From positions 45,391-109,390 of the forward strand of contig NZ_SSOM01000085.1 of assembly GCF_029871235.1 (NCBI RefSeq): DNA of 64,000 bases. The letters are read 5' to 3'. The position numbers and the translations under genes were made by a program. Shown piece after piece: positions 42,994 to 51,086 of the stretch (positions are counted from its first letter, which is position 1; every line of letters begins with the position of its first letter). Origin of the DNA: Pseudomonas sp. BN411. Lineage in GTDB: Bacteria > Pseudomonadota > Gammaproteobacteria > Pseudomonadales > Pseudomonadaceae. The notes beneath the pieces are model-generated. The model was not told the origin of the DNA. It ran no database searches and saw only the letters and a list, made by a program, of their open reading frames with translations.

Positions 42994-44217
42994 TCAGGAC
43001 CAGTCGTGACGCGGCGGCTTCACGCCGTTGAGCAGCCAGTTGCCGACCACGTGGTACTTCCAGCGCACCGGGTCGTGCAGCGTGTGCACGCGGGCATTGC
43101 GCCAGTGACGATCATGGTTGTGGCGCGCCAGCGTGGAGCGGGTGCCACCCAGTTCGAACAGCTTGTTGGAGGCTTCGATGGCGATTTCGGTGGTCAGCAC
43201 CTTCGCCTTGGCCACGGCAACCGAAGCGGCGGCCACATTGTCCTCGTCCGGTGCAGGGCGAGCGGCGTCCATCACCTTACCGGCACGTTCCAGCAGCGCT
43301 TCGGCGGCCTCCAGGCGAATGCCCAGGTTGCCCACCTGGATGATGGTCAGCGGGTCCTCGCTGGCCTTCTCCACCCCGGCATCGATCCAGGGGCGGGCGT
43401 GCTCACGGACGAAGGCGATGGTGTCGCGCAGGGCCGCACGGGCGATCCCGGCATCGATGGCAGCGGTGGTGATCTGGGCGAACGGGCCGGCCAGGGTCGG
43501 GCTCTCGTAGGAGCGGTAGGTGGGGAACAGGTTCGCCGACGGCAAGCGCAGATCCTCGGCCAGCACCGAGCCGCTGGAGGTGTTGCGCTGGCCAATGCTG
43601 GACCAGTCGTCGACGATCACCAGTCCTTCGCTGCCGCGCGGGACGAAGGCCAGCTGGGCCTTGTCGTCCTCGTCCACGGCCAGCACCGCCAGCCAGTGGG
43701 CATAGAGCGAGCCGGTGCAGTAGCCCTTGCGACCGTTGATGACATGGGCGTCCCCCTTGCGACGGATGCGGGTCTGGATGTCCTGCACGTTCTTGCCGCC
43801 GGTTTCCGACAGCGCATTGGCAAAGCGGTTGCCCTTCAGCGCCAGGCCGAAGAAGAAGCGCTTCTGCTCATAGGTGCCTTGCAGGCGGATGTCTTCCAGC
43901 AGGCAGTAGTGGTTCTGCGGAATCTGTCCGAGGGAGGCGTCGGCGGCCGAGATGATGGCGATCACTTCGGCCAGGGTGGCGTAGCTCACCTCGGCGCCGC
44001 CGAACACCTTGGGCACGGTGATGCCCCAGAGACCGCTATTGGAAAACACGTCCACCACTTCCGAGGGGACCTGGCGGGTGCGATCGCGCTCGGCATCACC
44101 CTCCAGCAGGAAGGCTGCGACGCGATGGGCCACTTCTATGGCCTGGGCATCGCTACGGATGATCTGGGCGTCGGGGATACCGATGGGGTACTGGGCGGAA
44201 ATCGGGGATTGCGACAT
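42994..44217 (-). CDS. SfnB-family sulfur acquisition oxidoreductase, module 2
   Basis: A 407-residue flavoprotein: GITVPKVFGGAEVSYATLA, LGQIPQNHYCLLEDIRL, VDDWSSIGQRNTSSGSVL and HNHDRHWRNARVHTLHDP. It is the first gene of the whole minus-strand organosulfur region. A sigma-54 type promoter (44278-44294) and a long palindrome (44371-44400) lie upstream, matching the known dependence of sfn genes on RpoN and an SfnR-like activator. No SfnR gene is in the window. Confidence 0.92.
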   Translation of the reverse strand: MSQSPISAQYPIGIPDAQIIRSDAQAIEVAHRVAAFLLEGDAERDRTRQVPSEVVDVFSNSGLWGITVPKVFGGAEVSYATLAEVIAIISAADASLGQIPQNHYCLLEDIRLQGTYEQKRFFFGLALKGNRFANALSETGGKNVQDIQTRIRRKGDAHVINGRKGYCTGSLYAHWLAVLAVDEDDKAQLAFVPRGSEGLVIVDDWSSIGQRNTSSGSVLAEDLRLPSANLFPTYRSYESPTLAGPFAQITTAAIDAGIARAALRDTIAFVREHARPWIDAGVEKASEDPLTIIQVGNLGIRLEAAEALLERAGKVMDAARPAPDEDNVAAASVAVAKAKVLTTEIAIEASNKLFELGGTRSTLARHNHDRHWRNARVHTLHDPVRWKYHVVGNWLLNGVKPPRHDWS

Positions 44218-44277
44218 GGGGCTCTCTGCACTGCTGTTTCGCCGCGAACAGTCGCGACCTTGCTTGCAGAGGGATAA

Positions 44278-44294
44278 AGCAGCACCCGTGCCAG
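44278..44294 (-). promoter_or_regulatory. Sigma-54 promoter of the organosulfur cluster
   Basis: On the minus strand CTGGCACGGGTGCTGCT matches YTGGCACG-N4-TTGCW with GG and GC exactly 10 nt apart. It lies about 60 bp before the SfnB start at 44217. Confidence 0.82.
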
Positions 44295-44370
44295 TTTTGT
44301 TTTTCCTTATAAATCAATGGCTTGATAATTTTAATCAACAGCCAGGCCTGAATTAAGCAGGCAACTTGCT

Positions 44371-44400
44371 GGTCAGGTGTTGCTGGAGCAACACCTGACC
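44371..44400. promoter_or_regulatory. Perfect 14-bp inverted repeat, possible activator site or terminator
   Basis: GGTCAGGTGTTGCT and AGCAACACCTGACC flank GG. It lies about 80-105 bp upstream of the -24 element, a usual distance for a sigma-54 enhancer site. It also lies just past the stop of the minus-strand membrane gene at 44411, so a terminator role is the alternative; the following sequence has no T-run. Confidence 0.55.
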
Positions 44401-44410
44401 TTGTCTGACT

Positions 44411-45169
44411 TCAGGTCAGTTGCGCTGCGCTTTCGTCGGAGCGGGTACGGGCAGTGCCGCGCATGGCGACCACCACCATCACCAGCAACACCGCAGCCAG
44501 GATCGCGGAAGAGCCGACAGTGCCAAAGCCCAGCCCGCCCTTGTCCGGCATCTTGGTCAGCACATCACCGAGGGTTGCACCGAAGGGCCGGGTCAGGACG
44601 AAGGCGATCCAGAACAGCGCCACCGGGGAAATTTTCGTGACATAGCGGGCCACCGCCACCACGGCGATCAGGCTACCCACCAGCAAGGCCCCTCCGGCAA
44701 AACCCAGGCCGGAGTCATCCGCCAGGTAATCGCCCAGTGCTGTCCCCAGAGTGTTGGAGAAGAGGATGGCTACCCAATAGAAGAGTTCGCCCTTGCGGCT
44801 GGCGATACGTTCCACCGACAGGGAGCCTTCGCTGAAGCGCCAGACCGCGAAAACCGTCAGCAGGATGCCGATCAGGATTGCCGAACCGGTGGCATAACCC
44901 AGCCCCAGCGTGCGATCCATGAAGTCCGACATGGTGGTGCCGGCAGTGCTTGTGGCGAGGATCACCAGCCAGTAGAGCCCCGGGTTGTAGCGACGGGACA
45001 TCAGTTGCCCGGTCAGGGCGATCAGAAAGAGGCTGAACAGAATCAGCGAGCTCATGGCGTAACCGACGTCGAGTGTCATGGACAGCAAGTCGCCGGCTGT
45101 TTCCCCCAAGGTCGTGGCGCAAATCTTCATCACCCAGAAAGCCAGGGTGATCTGAGGCAATTTGTTCAT
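44411..45169 (-). CDS. COG4705-type membrane protein with four internal repeats
   Basis: A 252-residue inner-membrane protein of about eight helices, starting MNKLPQITLAFWVMKICATT. The motif G-[ET]-[TA]-x-[GS]-D-x-[LM] followed by G-[LY]-[GA]-[YF] occurs four times: GETAGDLLSMTLDVGY, GTTMSDFMDRTLGLGY, GTALGDYLADDSGLGF and GATLGDVLTKMPDKGG. Each repeat spans about two helices. The repeated membrane Asp/Glu suggests a cation path, but function is unknown. Met 45169 has GGAG 8 nt upstream. Confidence 0.78.
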   Translation of the reverse strand: MNKLPQITLAFWVMKICATTLGETAGDLLSMTLDVGYAMSSLILFSLFLIALTGQLMSRRYNPGLYWLVILATSTAGTTMSDFMDRTLGLGYATGSAILIGILLTVFAVWRFSEGSLSVERIASRKGELFYWVAILFSNTLGTALGDYLADDSGLGFAGGALLVGSLIAVVAVARYVTKISPVALFWIAFVLTRPFGATLGDVLTKMPDKGGLGFGTVGSSAILAAVLLVMVVVAMRGTARTRSDESAAQLT

Positions 45170-45631
45170 TGGTGTGGCTCCTGAATCCAAGGATGGGCCG
45201 CCGCCAGCCCTCCACCTATCCCCCAGCGGTACGGCTGTCTCCAGCGAGCAGGCATCTGCCTGCGAGCCAACCCTAAGCAGCGGCAGGTGAAAAAGGAGTC
45301 AAGAATTCATCACGAGAACGTTCAGCGTCTCATTTGGAATGCCGCGCCTTTAATCAGGTTTTATTGCACTTAAGCTGCAATAACATTCATTAGCCCGCTA
45401 TTCAGGCATCCCTTAGCATTCCCGCCATCCCCGACGCCCGGCCCGGCGAGGGTCTGCATGAGCAGCCCCCTCCGAGGAACCGTGCGCGAGAAAAAGACGT
45501 TTCCATATCCAAGGATGGAGCCCCCACTTCGGTGGGATTGAGAGGACCAGGGGCCTGTACGAAAAGCCGTCCGGCTTCGGCACTTTCCGTACAGCGCCTC
45601 CGGCCTCTCCCTTTATCAACTGCCTAGTGTC
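45170..45631. other. Long gap between divergent membrane genes with a structured leader
   Basis: No gene. The left half (45191-45310) is upstream of the minus-strand gene. The middle (45330-45420) is AT-rich. The right half forms three hairpins before the HPP-CBS gene: TCCAT/ATGGA (45502-45519), CCCAC-TTCG-GTGGG (45523-45536) and CTGTACGAAA-rich/TTTCCGTACAG (45555-45594). The last is a long stem with a bulge. This could be a structured 5' leader; it matches no riboswitch class I know. Confidence 0.5.
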
Positions 45632-46804
45632 ATGCCCATGCCCCAGAACCCTTTGCGTCTCTGGCTGCAACGCCTGCTGCCGGACGCCAGCAACGCCCCT
45701 CCCCGGGAGTGGCTGCGCGCCGCCATTGGCGGCTGCATCGCCGTTTTCCTCGCCGCGCTGGTGTGCAGCCAGCTCTACGGTACCGACCTGGCCTTGCGCC
45801 TGATCGCGCCGTTCTCCGCCTCCGCGCTGCTGCTGTTCGCTGTTACCTCCAGCCCAGTTGCCCAGCCCTGGCCGGTGGTCGCCGGCAACGTGCTGGCGGC
45901 AGCCATCGGCTTGCTGGTCAGCCACTGGGGCCTGCCCCCGTTGGCCACCGCCGCAACCGCCTTCGGCCTGGCCCTGGTGGGCATGCAGGCCCTGCGTTGC
46001 CTGCACCCGCCCAGCTGCGCCATCGCCCTGGGGGCTGCGCTCGGTGGACCGGTCTTCTCCGCGCTGGGTTGGCATCTGCTGTTGCCGGTTCTGCTGGGTT
46101 CAGTGGTACTGGTGAACACCGCACTGCTGTTCAACAACCTCAGTGGCGTCCCCTACCCACGCAAACTCGCGCATCCGGCCGCCGGCCCGCACCTGACCGC
46201 CGACCCGTTGCCGAGCGAGCGCAACGGCATCGCCGAGGTTGACCTGGACCGGGCCCTGTCCGAGTTCGGCAGCTTCGTCGACGTGACCCGCGATGACCTC
46301 CAGCGCCTGCTCCAGCTCACCGAAAAGCATGCATTGCGCCGCACCATGGGTGACCTGCGGGCGGCACGGATCATGTCCCGCGACCTGCGCACCATCGCGC
46401 CCGATGCACCGGTCAGCGAAGCCTGGAAACTGCTCGATCGGCACCACCTGAAAGCCCTGCCGGTGCTGGATGACAAGCAGCACCTGGTGGGCATCCTGAC
46501 CCTCTCCGACCTGCTCGGCCACGCCGCCAGTGCCGCACCACGCAGTCTCGCCGACCGTTTCCGTGTGCGCCGCGAAGCGCCGGTGTCACGCCTGATGACC
46601 CGCCCGGTGCGCTGCGTGACCGTGGATACGCCGGTGGTTGAACTGGTGTCGCTGCTGTCCGACCAGGGCCTGCATTGCCTGCCGGTGCTGGACGACGGCG
46701 GCCGCGTGGTGGGCATCGTCAGCCAGAGCGACCTGATCGCCGCGCTCTACCGCAACTGGCTGCAGGACCTGCACCAGCAACCGGCGTTGCAGCTGGCGAG
46801 TTGA
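45632..46804 (+). CDS. HPP-family membrane protein with C-terminal CBS domains
   Basis: A 390-residue protein. Residues about 25-170 form the four-helix HPP domain with the signature CLHPPSCAIALGAALGG. Residues about 240-380 form two CBS domains (IMSRDLRTIAPDAPVSEAW, LMTRPVRCVTVDTPVVEL), which usually bind adenosine nucleotides. HPP proteins are proposed nitrite or anion transporters in chloroplasts and cyanobacteria; the substrate here is unknown. It is preceded by a structured leader and followed by a REPIN. Confidence 0.88.
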   Translation: MPMPQNPLRLWLQRLLPDASNAPPREWLRAAIGGCIAVFLAALVCSQLYGTDLALRLIAPFSASALLLFAVTSSPVAQPWPVVAGNVLAAAIGLLVSHWGLPPLATAATAFGLALVGMQALRCLHPPSCAIALGAALGGPVFSALGWHLLLPVLLGSVVLVNTALLFNNLSGVPYPRKLAHPAAGPHLTADPLPSERNGIAEVDLDRALSEFGSFVDVTRDDLQRLLQLTEKHALRRTMGDLRAARIMSRDLRTIAPDAPVSEAWKLLDRHHLKALPVLDDKQHLVGILTLSDLLGHAASAAPRSLADRFRVRREAPVSRLMTRPVRCVTVDTPVVELVSLLSDQGLHCLPVLDDGGRVVGIVSQSDLIAALYRNWLQDLHQQPALQLAS

Positions 46805-46806
46805 CC

Positions 46807-46885
46807 TGTAGGAGCGAGGGGGACGCCGAGTTCTTGCTCGCGAACAGTTCGAGCGCGATCTTTCGCGAGCAAGCTCGCTCCTACA
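46807..46885. repeat. REPIN of the TGTAGGAGCGAG type
   Basis: TGTAGGAGCGAG...TTGCTCGCGAA on the left is mirrored by TTCGCGAGCAAGCTCGCTCC on the right. A near-identical copy lies at 47951-48030. This is a different REP family from the GGGGCGAATTC type. It follows the HPP-CBS stop by 3 bp. Confidence 0.92.
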
Positions 46886-46919
46886 ATCGAAACCCAAGGC
46901 TCAGACCGGGTCCCAGTCC

Positions 46920-47010
46920 GTGGATGTGGCGGGCGGCGTTCCGCTAGAGCGCAGCGAAACCCATCGCCCCCGAAATGATGGGTTTCGTACCTCTACCCAT
47001 CCTACGATGT
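46920..47010 (-). repeat. Dispersed GTAGGATGGGT-type palindromic repeat, copy 2
   Basis: The reverse complement starts GTAGGATGGGT, has GAAACCCAT/ATGGGTTTC arms and then GCGGAACGCCGCCCG, matching 1-90 in order and spacing. Non-coding. Confidence 0.65.
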
Positions 47011-47031
47011 GCTGATCGCGACCATTGCGAC

Positions 47032-47892
47032 TCAGATCGGGTCCCAGCGCCGGGACCAGTCGATGTCCTCGGCCACGACTTCCCGCAGCAGGTCGATGGC
47101 CTGGCGCAAGGCTGGGGAATCCTTCTCGCGGGAATAGACCAGGTAGGTGGGATAGGTGAACTCCGGCGCCTTCTCCACCCGTTCCAGCTCGCCGTTTTCC
47201 AGGTGCCCCTGCACCACGCGAGCGCGGAAGTAGCCAGAGCCGCCGCATTGCAGGATGTAATGCAGGGCCAACGGGCCGAGGTTGGTGGCCAGCACGGCGC
47301 TGGCCTTGTCCGGGAGCGCGGCGTCGTGGCGCTGGCGGAATTCCGGCCCCCAGTCGTTGTAGATGTAAGGCTCGGGATTGGTCGTCGAACGCACCTGGAT
47401 CAGCTTTTCCTCCATCAGCAGTTCCACCTGCAGGCCCGGCCAGTAATCGGGGCGGTAGACCAGCGCGGCATCCAGCAGACCGCTCTGTAGCTGCTGCTGC
47501 AGATGGCCGGCCTCGCCGACCTCCGCGCGCACGGCGTGGGACGGCATGCGTTCACGCAGGCGGATCACCCAACTGAGCACCAGCGGACTGCACAGGCTCA
47601 CCTCGCCGCCGAGGTTGAGCACGTCGCGGTAGCCCTCCGGCAACGGCAGGTCGCGCCGCGCCGCCTCCCAGGTCTCCACCAGTTTGTTGGCGTAGGCAAC
47701 GAACACCTCGCCGTCGGCGGTCAGCCGCGCTCCGGCGCGGTTGCGCACGAAGAGCCGGCAATCCAGTTGCTGCTCCAGGTTCTGCACCCGCGCGGTGATG
47801 GTGGTCTGGGTGACGTGCAGGCGCTCGGCGGCGGCGACGAAGCTGCCGGTGCGGACGATCTCCAGGAAGGTACGCGCCAGGTCGATATCCAT
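47032..47892 (-). CDS. LysR-family transcriptional regulator
   Basis: A 286-residue regulator: HTH in LARTFLEIVRTGSFVAAAERL and TQTTITARVQNLEQQLDC, then an effector domain starting LGGEVSLCSPLVLSW. The N-terminus MDIDLARTFLEI is typical. Neighbours are a REPIN on each side and an NTF2-like gene upstream on the same strand, so no clear target can be named. Confidence 0.88.
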   Translation of the reverse strand: MDIDLARTFLEIVRTGSFVAAAERLHVTQTTITARVQNLEQQLDCRLFVRNRAGARLTADGEVFVAYANKLVETWEAARRDLPLPEGYRDVLNLGGEVSLCSPLVLSWVIRLRERMPSHAVRAEVGEAGHLQQQLQSGLLDAALVYRPDYWPGLQVELLMEEKLIQVRSTTNPEPYIYNDWGPEFRQRHDAALPDKASAVLATNLGPLALHYILQCGGSGYFRARVVQGHLENGELERVEKAPEFTYPTYLVYSREKDSPALRQAIDLLREVVAEDIDWSRRWDPI

Positions 47893-47950
47893 GGGCTTGC
47901 TCGGGTGCTGAAAGGTTGGCCGAGTTTACCGGCTGACGCGTCGTGTCGTG

Positions 47951-48030
47951 TGTAGGAGCGAGGGGGACGCCGAGTTCTTGCTCGCGAAAAGATCGTGCAC
48001 GGACTGTTCGCGAGCAAGCTCGCTCCTACG
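47951..48030. repeat. REPIN of the TGTAGGAGCGAG type, second copy
   Basis: Left arm TGTAGGAGCGAGGGGGACGC and right arm CGCGAGCAAGCTCGCTCCTAC match the copy at 46807-46885 almost base for base; only the middle differs. It lies between two minus-strand genes. Confidence 0.92.
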
Positions 48031-48082
48031 TGTCCCGGTCCGTGGCTGAAGCCCACCCTACGGGCCGCAACCGCGTCCGGGG

Positions 48083-48526
48083 TCAGGGCTGGAGATCGAA
48101 CAGGGCGTTGCCGCTTTCCATATCGAAGGGCGCGGAGAAGTGCTCGTGGACGATCTTCCACGTGCCGCCGCGCTTGACGTAGCCCTGGGTGCCGCGCATC
48201 CAGCTGGTCTTCACCACGCCGTCCTGCTCGCCGCCGCAACGGATCAGGCAGTGCACGAAGGCCACGCTGGTATCGGCGTGGATAGTCGGCTCGGCGGGTT
48301 CGAAAATGCCGTCGCCGGCGCACAACTCCATGCAATAACGCCAGTGCTGGCCGTAGGCGTCGAGGCCCTTGAACTGCAACTTGAGGATGGCGTCGTAGGC
48401 GATCACGTCGTCCGCGTAACAGGCCAGGATCGCGTCCACATTCTTGGCACGGGCGGCCCTCAGCCATTGGTTGAAGACTTCGTGCACTTCCAGTTCGGTG
48501 GTGGCCTTCAAGGTTTCGCTGCTCAT
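48083..48526 (-). CDS. NTF2/SnoaL-like protein (nuclear transport factor 2 fold)
   Basis: A 147-residue single-domain protein: EVHEVFNQWLRAARAKNVDAIL (first helices), YADDVIAYDAILKLQFKG, and the last strand KRGGTWKIVHEHFSAPFD, typical of SnoaL/DUF4440-like proteins. These serve as small isomerases, hydrolases or binding domains. No catalytic set can be fixed from the motif. It is on the same strand as the ECF sigma gene cluster, about 120 bp downstream of that gene's stop. Confidence 0.78.
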   Translation of the reverse strand: MSSETLKATTELEVHEVFNQWLRAARAKNVDAILACYADDVIAYDAILKLQFKGLDAYGQHWRYCMELCAGDGIFEPAEPTIHADTSVAFVHCLIRCGGEQDGVVKTSWMRGTQGYVKRGGTWKIVHEHFSAPFDMESGNALFDLQP

Positions 48527-48644
48527 GGTACGTCTCCAGGTTTTCGCCAGGGCTGCACCGGCTGCATGCCGGTGGATTCACCTCTGGTCGAGGGCCGTCA
48601 TCCGGCTTCGACATCCGTTTCGCCACGACCGACGAACGGTGCCG

Positions 48645-49883
48645 TCACGCCTCCAGTTCACGCAGGCGCTTCTCGATGAAGCGCCGCTCGGGTTCCTGCC
48701 GCACCAGCGCCAATGCGCTGTGATAGGCCGCCCGCGCTTCGTCCTTGCGCCCAAGGCGCCGGCAGAAGTCGGCCCGGGCGGCATGGGCCAGGTGGTAGTC
48801 ACGCAATTCGCCGCTTTCCAGCAAGGCATCCACCTCCGCCAGGCCCGCTTCCGGCCCGTCATGCATGGCGACCGCCACGGCGCGATTGAGGGTCACCACC
48901 GGCGACGGCACGAGGCGTTGGAGGACGTCGTAGAGGCCGACGATCTGCCCCCAGTCGGTGCTCGCGGCATCCGGTGCCTGGGCATGCACGGCGGAAATGG
49001 CGGCCTGCAACAGGTAGACACCGACGCGCCGGCTGGCCAGCGCCTGGGTCACCAGGGCCAGGCCTTCGGCGATCTGTGCCCGGTCCCACAGGGTGCGGTC
49101 CTGCTCGTCCAGCAGGATCAGTTCGCCGTCCGCGTTGGCACGGGCGGTGCGGCGCGAGTCGTGCAACAGCATCAGCGCCAGCAGGCCCATCACTTCCGGG
49201 TCCGGCAACAGTTCCAGCAGCAGCCGCGCCAGGCGGATGGCCTCGGCGGAGAGGTCGGTTCGGGTCAGGGAATCCCCGGAGGTGGCCGAGTAGCCTTCGT
49301 TGAACACCAGGTAGATGACCCGCAGGACGTTATCCAGCCGCTCCGGTAGTTCGGCGAGGGCCGGCACCTGATAGGGGATGCGCGCATCGCGGATCTTCGC
49401 CTTGGCCCGCACGATGCGCTGGGCGATGGTGGACGGGGTGCTGAGGAAGGCGCGGGCGATTTCCTCGGTTTTCAGGTCGCAGACCTCACGCAGGGTCAGC
49501 GGCACCTGGGCGTCGGCCGGCAACGCCGGGTGGCAGCAGGTGAAGATCAGCCGCAGGCGGTCATCCTCCACATCCTCACCCTCCTCGAAGGCGCTGGCGG
49601 CCTCTTCCAGTTCGGCCACCAGGTGACGCTTCGACGCGTCGAAGCGGGCGCGCCGGCGCAGGCTGTCGATGGCCTTGAAGCGACCCGCCGACACCAGCCA
49701 GGCGCGCGGGTTGGCGGGAATGCCATCCCGCGGCCATTGCTGCACCGCAGCGATGAAGGCGTCGTGCAGGGCTTCCTCGGCCAGGTCGAAATCCCCCAGG
49801 AGGCGGATCAGCGTGGCGAGGACACGGCGCGAGTCACTGCGGTAGATCGACTCGACCCGCTGGCGCAGCTCGGCCTCGTCCAT
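48645..49883 (-). CDS. ECF RNA polymerase sigma factor (ECF42-like) with C-terminal TPR-like extension
   Basis: A 412-residue sigma factor. The sigma-2 region is around YRSDSRRVLATLIRLLGDFDLAEEALHDAF; sigma-4 holds LKTEEIARAFLSTPSTIAQRI. A long C-terminal helical domain follows, with VTLNRAVAVAMHDGPEAGLAEVDALL, the block that marks the ECF42 group (parts: NRAVAVAMHDGP, AGLAEVDALL). No anti-sigma gene is present. The YciI-type gene 16 bp upstream is the usual partner. Start at 49883 (MDEAELRQRV) rather than 50009. Confidence 0.88.
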   Translation of the reverse strand: MDEAELRQRVESIYRSDSRRVLATLIRLLGDFDLAEEALHDAFIAAVQQWPRDGIPANPRAWLVSAGRFKAIDSLRRRARFDASKRHLVAELEEAASAFEEGEDVEDDRLRLIFTCCHPALPADAQVPLTLREVCDLKTEEIARAFLSTPSTIAQRIVRAKAKIRDARIPYQVPALAELPERLDNVLRVIYLVFNEGYSATSGDSLTRTDLSAEAIRLARLLLELLPDPEVMGLLALMLLHDSRRTARANADGELILLDEQDRTLWDRAQIAEGLALVTQALASRRVGVYLLQAAISAVHAQAPDAASTDWGQIVGLYDVLQRLVPSPVVTLNRAVAVAMHDGPEAGLAEVDALLESGELRDYHLAHAARADFCRRLGRKDEARAAYHSALALVRQEPERRFIEKRLRELEA

Positions 49884-49899
49884 CAGGCCCTCCCAGGCA

Positions 49900-50277
49900 T
49901 CACGAGGCGACGCCCAGGGTCGGCCGCACTTCGGGTTCGCGTACCGGGCGCACTTCGATGCAACCCAGGCGGGCCGGCGGAATCTTCGAGGCGATCTGCA
50001 GGGCTTCATTGAGATCGCGGGCTTCGATCAGGTAGAAGCCGCCAAGTTGCTCCTTGGTTTCCGCGAAGGGCCCGTCGGTCATGGACACCCGCCCGCCCTG
50101 GATGCGCAGGGTGGTGGCGGCGCGTACCGATTCCAGGGCATTGGATGCCAGGTAATGGCCGCTGGCGGTGAGTTGCTCGGTGTAGTCCACGCATTCGCCG
50201 GCGATGGCCTGGTAATCGGCATCGGTCAGGGTGGCGAGCTTGGCTTCTTCGATATAGATCAGGCACAGGTATTTCAT
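49900..50277 (-). CDS. YciI/DGPF-domain protein, partner of the ECF42 sigma factor
   Basis: A 125-residue protein beginning MKYLCLIYIEEAKL. The central SMTDGPFAETKEQLGGFYLIEA is the DGPF signature, and DLNEALQIASKIPPARLG follows. The domain has a ferredoxin-like fold with a conserved His/Asp pair. It is the first gene of a two-gene unit with the ECF42-like sigma factor. Proteins of this type are thought to take part in the sigma factor's signal input or output. Start 50277 is preferred to 50406 because the extra N-terminus is encoded by REP-like DNA. Confidence 0.9.
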   Translation of the reverse strand: MKYLCLIYIEEAKLATLTDADYQAIAGECVDYTEQLTASGHYLASNALESVRAATTLRIQGGRVSMTDGPFAETKEQLGGFYLIEARDLNEALQIASKIPPARLGCIEVRPVREPEVRPTLGVAS

Positions 50278-50390
50278 GATGGGTTCCTCGGGTGGCTGCG
50301 GGGTACTGACACCCATTGGTCGTTCGGCCGCGTCGGGAATCGACAAGGCCGGCGGAAAATTCCTTTCTTCATCAGGATTGACCATGCCCT

Positions 50391-50432
50391 GTGGGCGCGA
50401 ATTCATTCACGAATGAACTCGCGCCCACAGGA
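50391..50432. repeat. REP palindrome
   Basis: CTGTGGGCGCGAATTCATTC and GAATGAACTCGCGCCCACAG form a long inverted repeat around ACG between two minus-strand genes. Confidence 0.88.
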
Positions 50433-50496
50433 AAGGGATCAGGATAGCCCCGCTCCGTCACCTTGCCCGTCGAGGGGCCGAGCGGTCCGTTTCAGG

Positions 50497-51024
50497 CTAC
50501 TTCTCGGCGGCGGCCTTGAGGTTGTTCAGGCCCTGGTCGAACTTGCTGCCCACCATGTCATCCATGTCGAAGAACACCTGCATCAGCCGGTGGGTGTAGG
50601 GCGAAGGCCCGTACATGGCCCAGGTGACCTGGGTGCCGCCGCCGTGGGGTTGGAGGACGAATTCGGCGGTGTTGTGGGCCTCGAAGGGCATCTGGAAGTC
50701 CAGCTTGATCTCCACCTTGGATACCGGCTCGCTCTGAGTGATTTCCATGCGCCCGGTGCCTACCTCGTTGTTGCCCTGCCAGGCATAGGCGGCGCCCACG
50801 CCTTCCTTCGGTCCGCTGTAGTTGCGCTTGAGGGCGGGGTCGATCTTTTCCCAGGGTGACCAGGCCGTCCACTGACGGAAGTCGTTGATCAGCGGGAAGA
50901 CCTTTTCCGGCGGCGCGGCAATGGTGGTCGTACGCTCGATGCGGAAGTGATCCGGGCTGATTGCGGCGTATCCCAGCACGCCGAGTAACGCGACGACGAT
51001 GATGACGAGGATGGCTTTGACCAT
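50497..51024 (-). CDS. SRPBCC/polyketide-cyclase-like protein with N-terminal membrane anchor
   Basis: A 175-residue protein. One hydrophobic helix (AILVIIVVALLGVLGYAA) anchors it, then the START-like fold begins FRIERTTTIAAPPEKVFPLI, with NDFRQWTAWSPWEKIDP and the last helix GSKFDQGLNNLKAAAE. Such proteins bind hydrophobic ligands. It lies near the ECF42/YciI pair, where SRPBCC proteins are frequent neighbours. Met 51024 is chosen over 51084. Confidence 0.85.
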   Translation of the reverse strand: MVKAILVIIVVALLGVLGYAAISPDHFRIERTTTIAAPPEKVFPLINDFRQWTAWSPWEKIDPALKRNYSGPKEGVGAAYAWQGNNEVGTGRMEITQSEPVSKVEIKLDFQMPFEAHNTAEFVLQPHGGGTQVTWAMYGPSPYTHRLMQVFFDMDDMVGSKFDQGLNNLKAAAEK

Positions 51025-51086
51025 GGCGCCCTCCAGGGGCTTGCAGGCAGGTGGACTGGCACTTCGGCAGTACTGCCAGAACAAGG

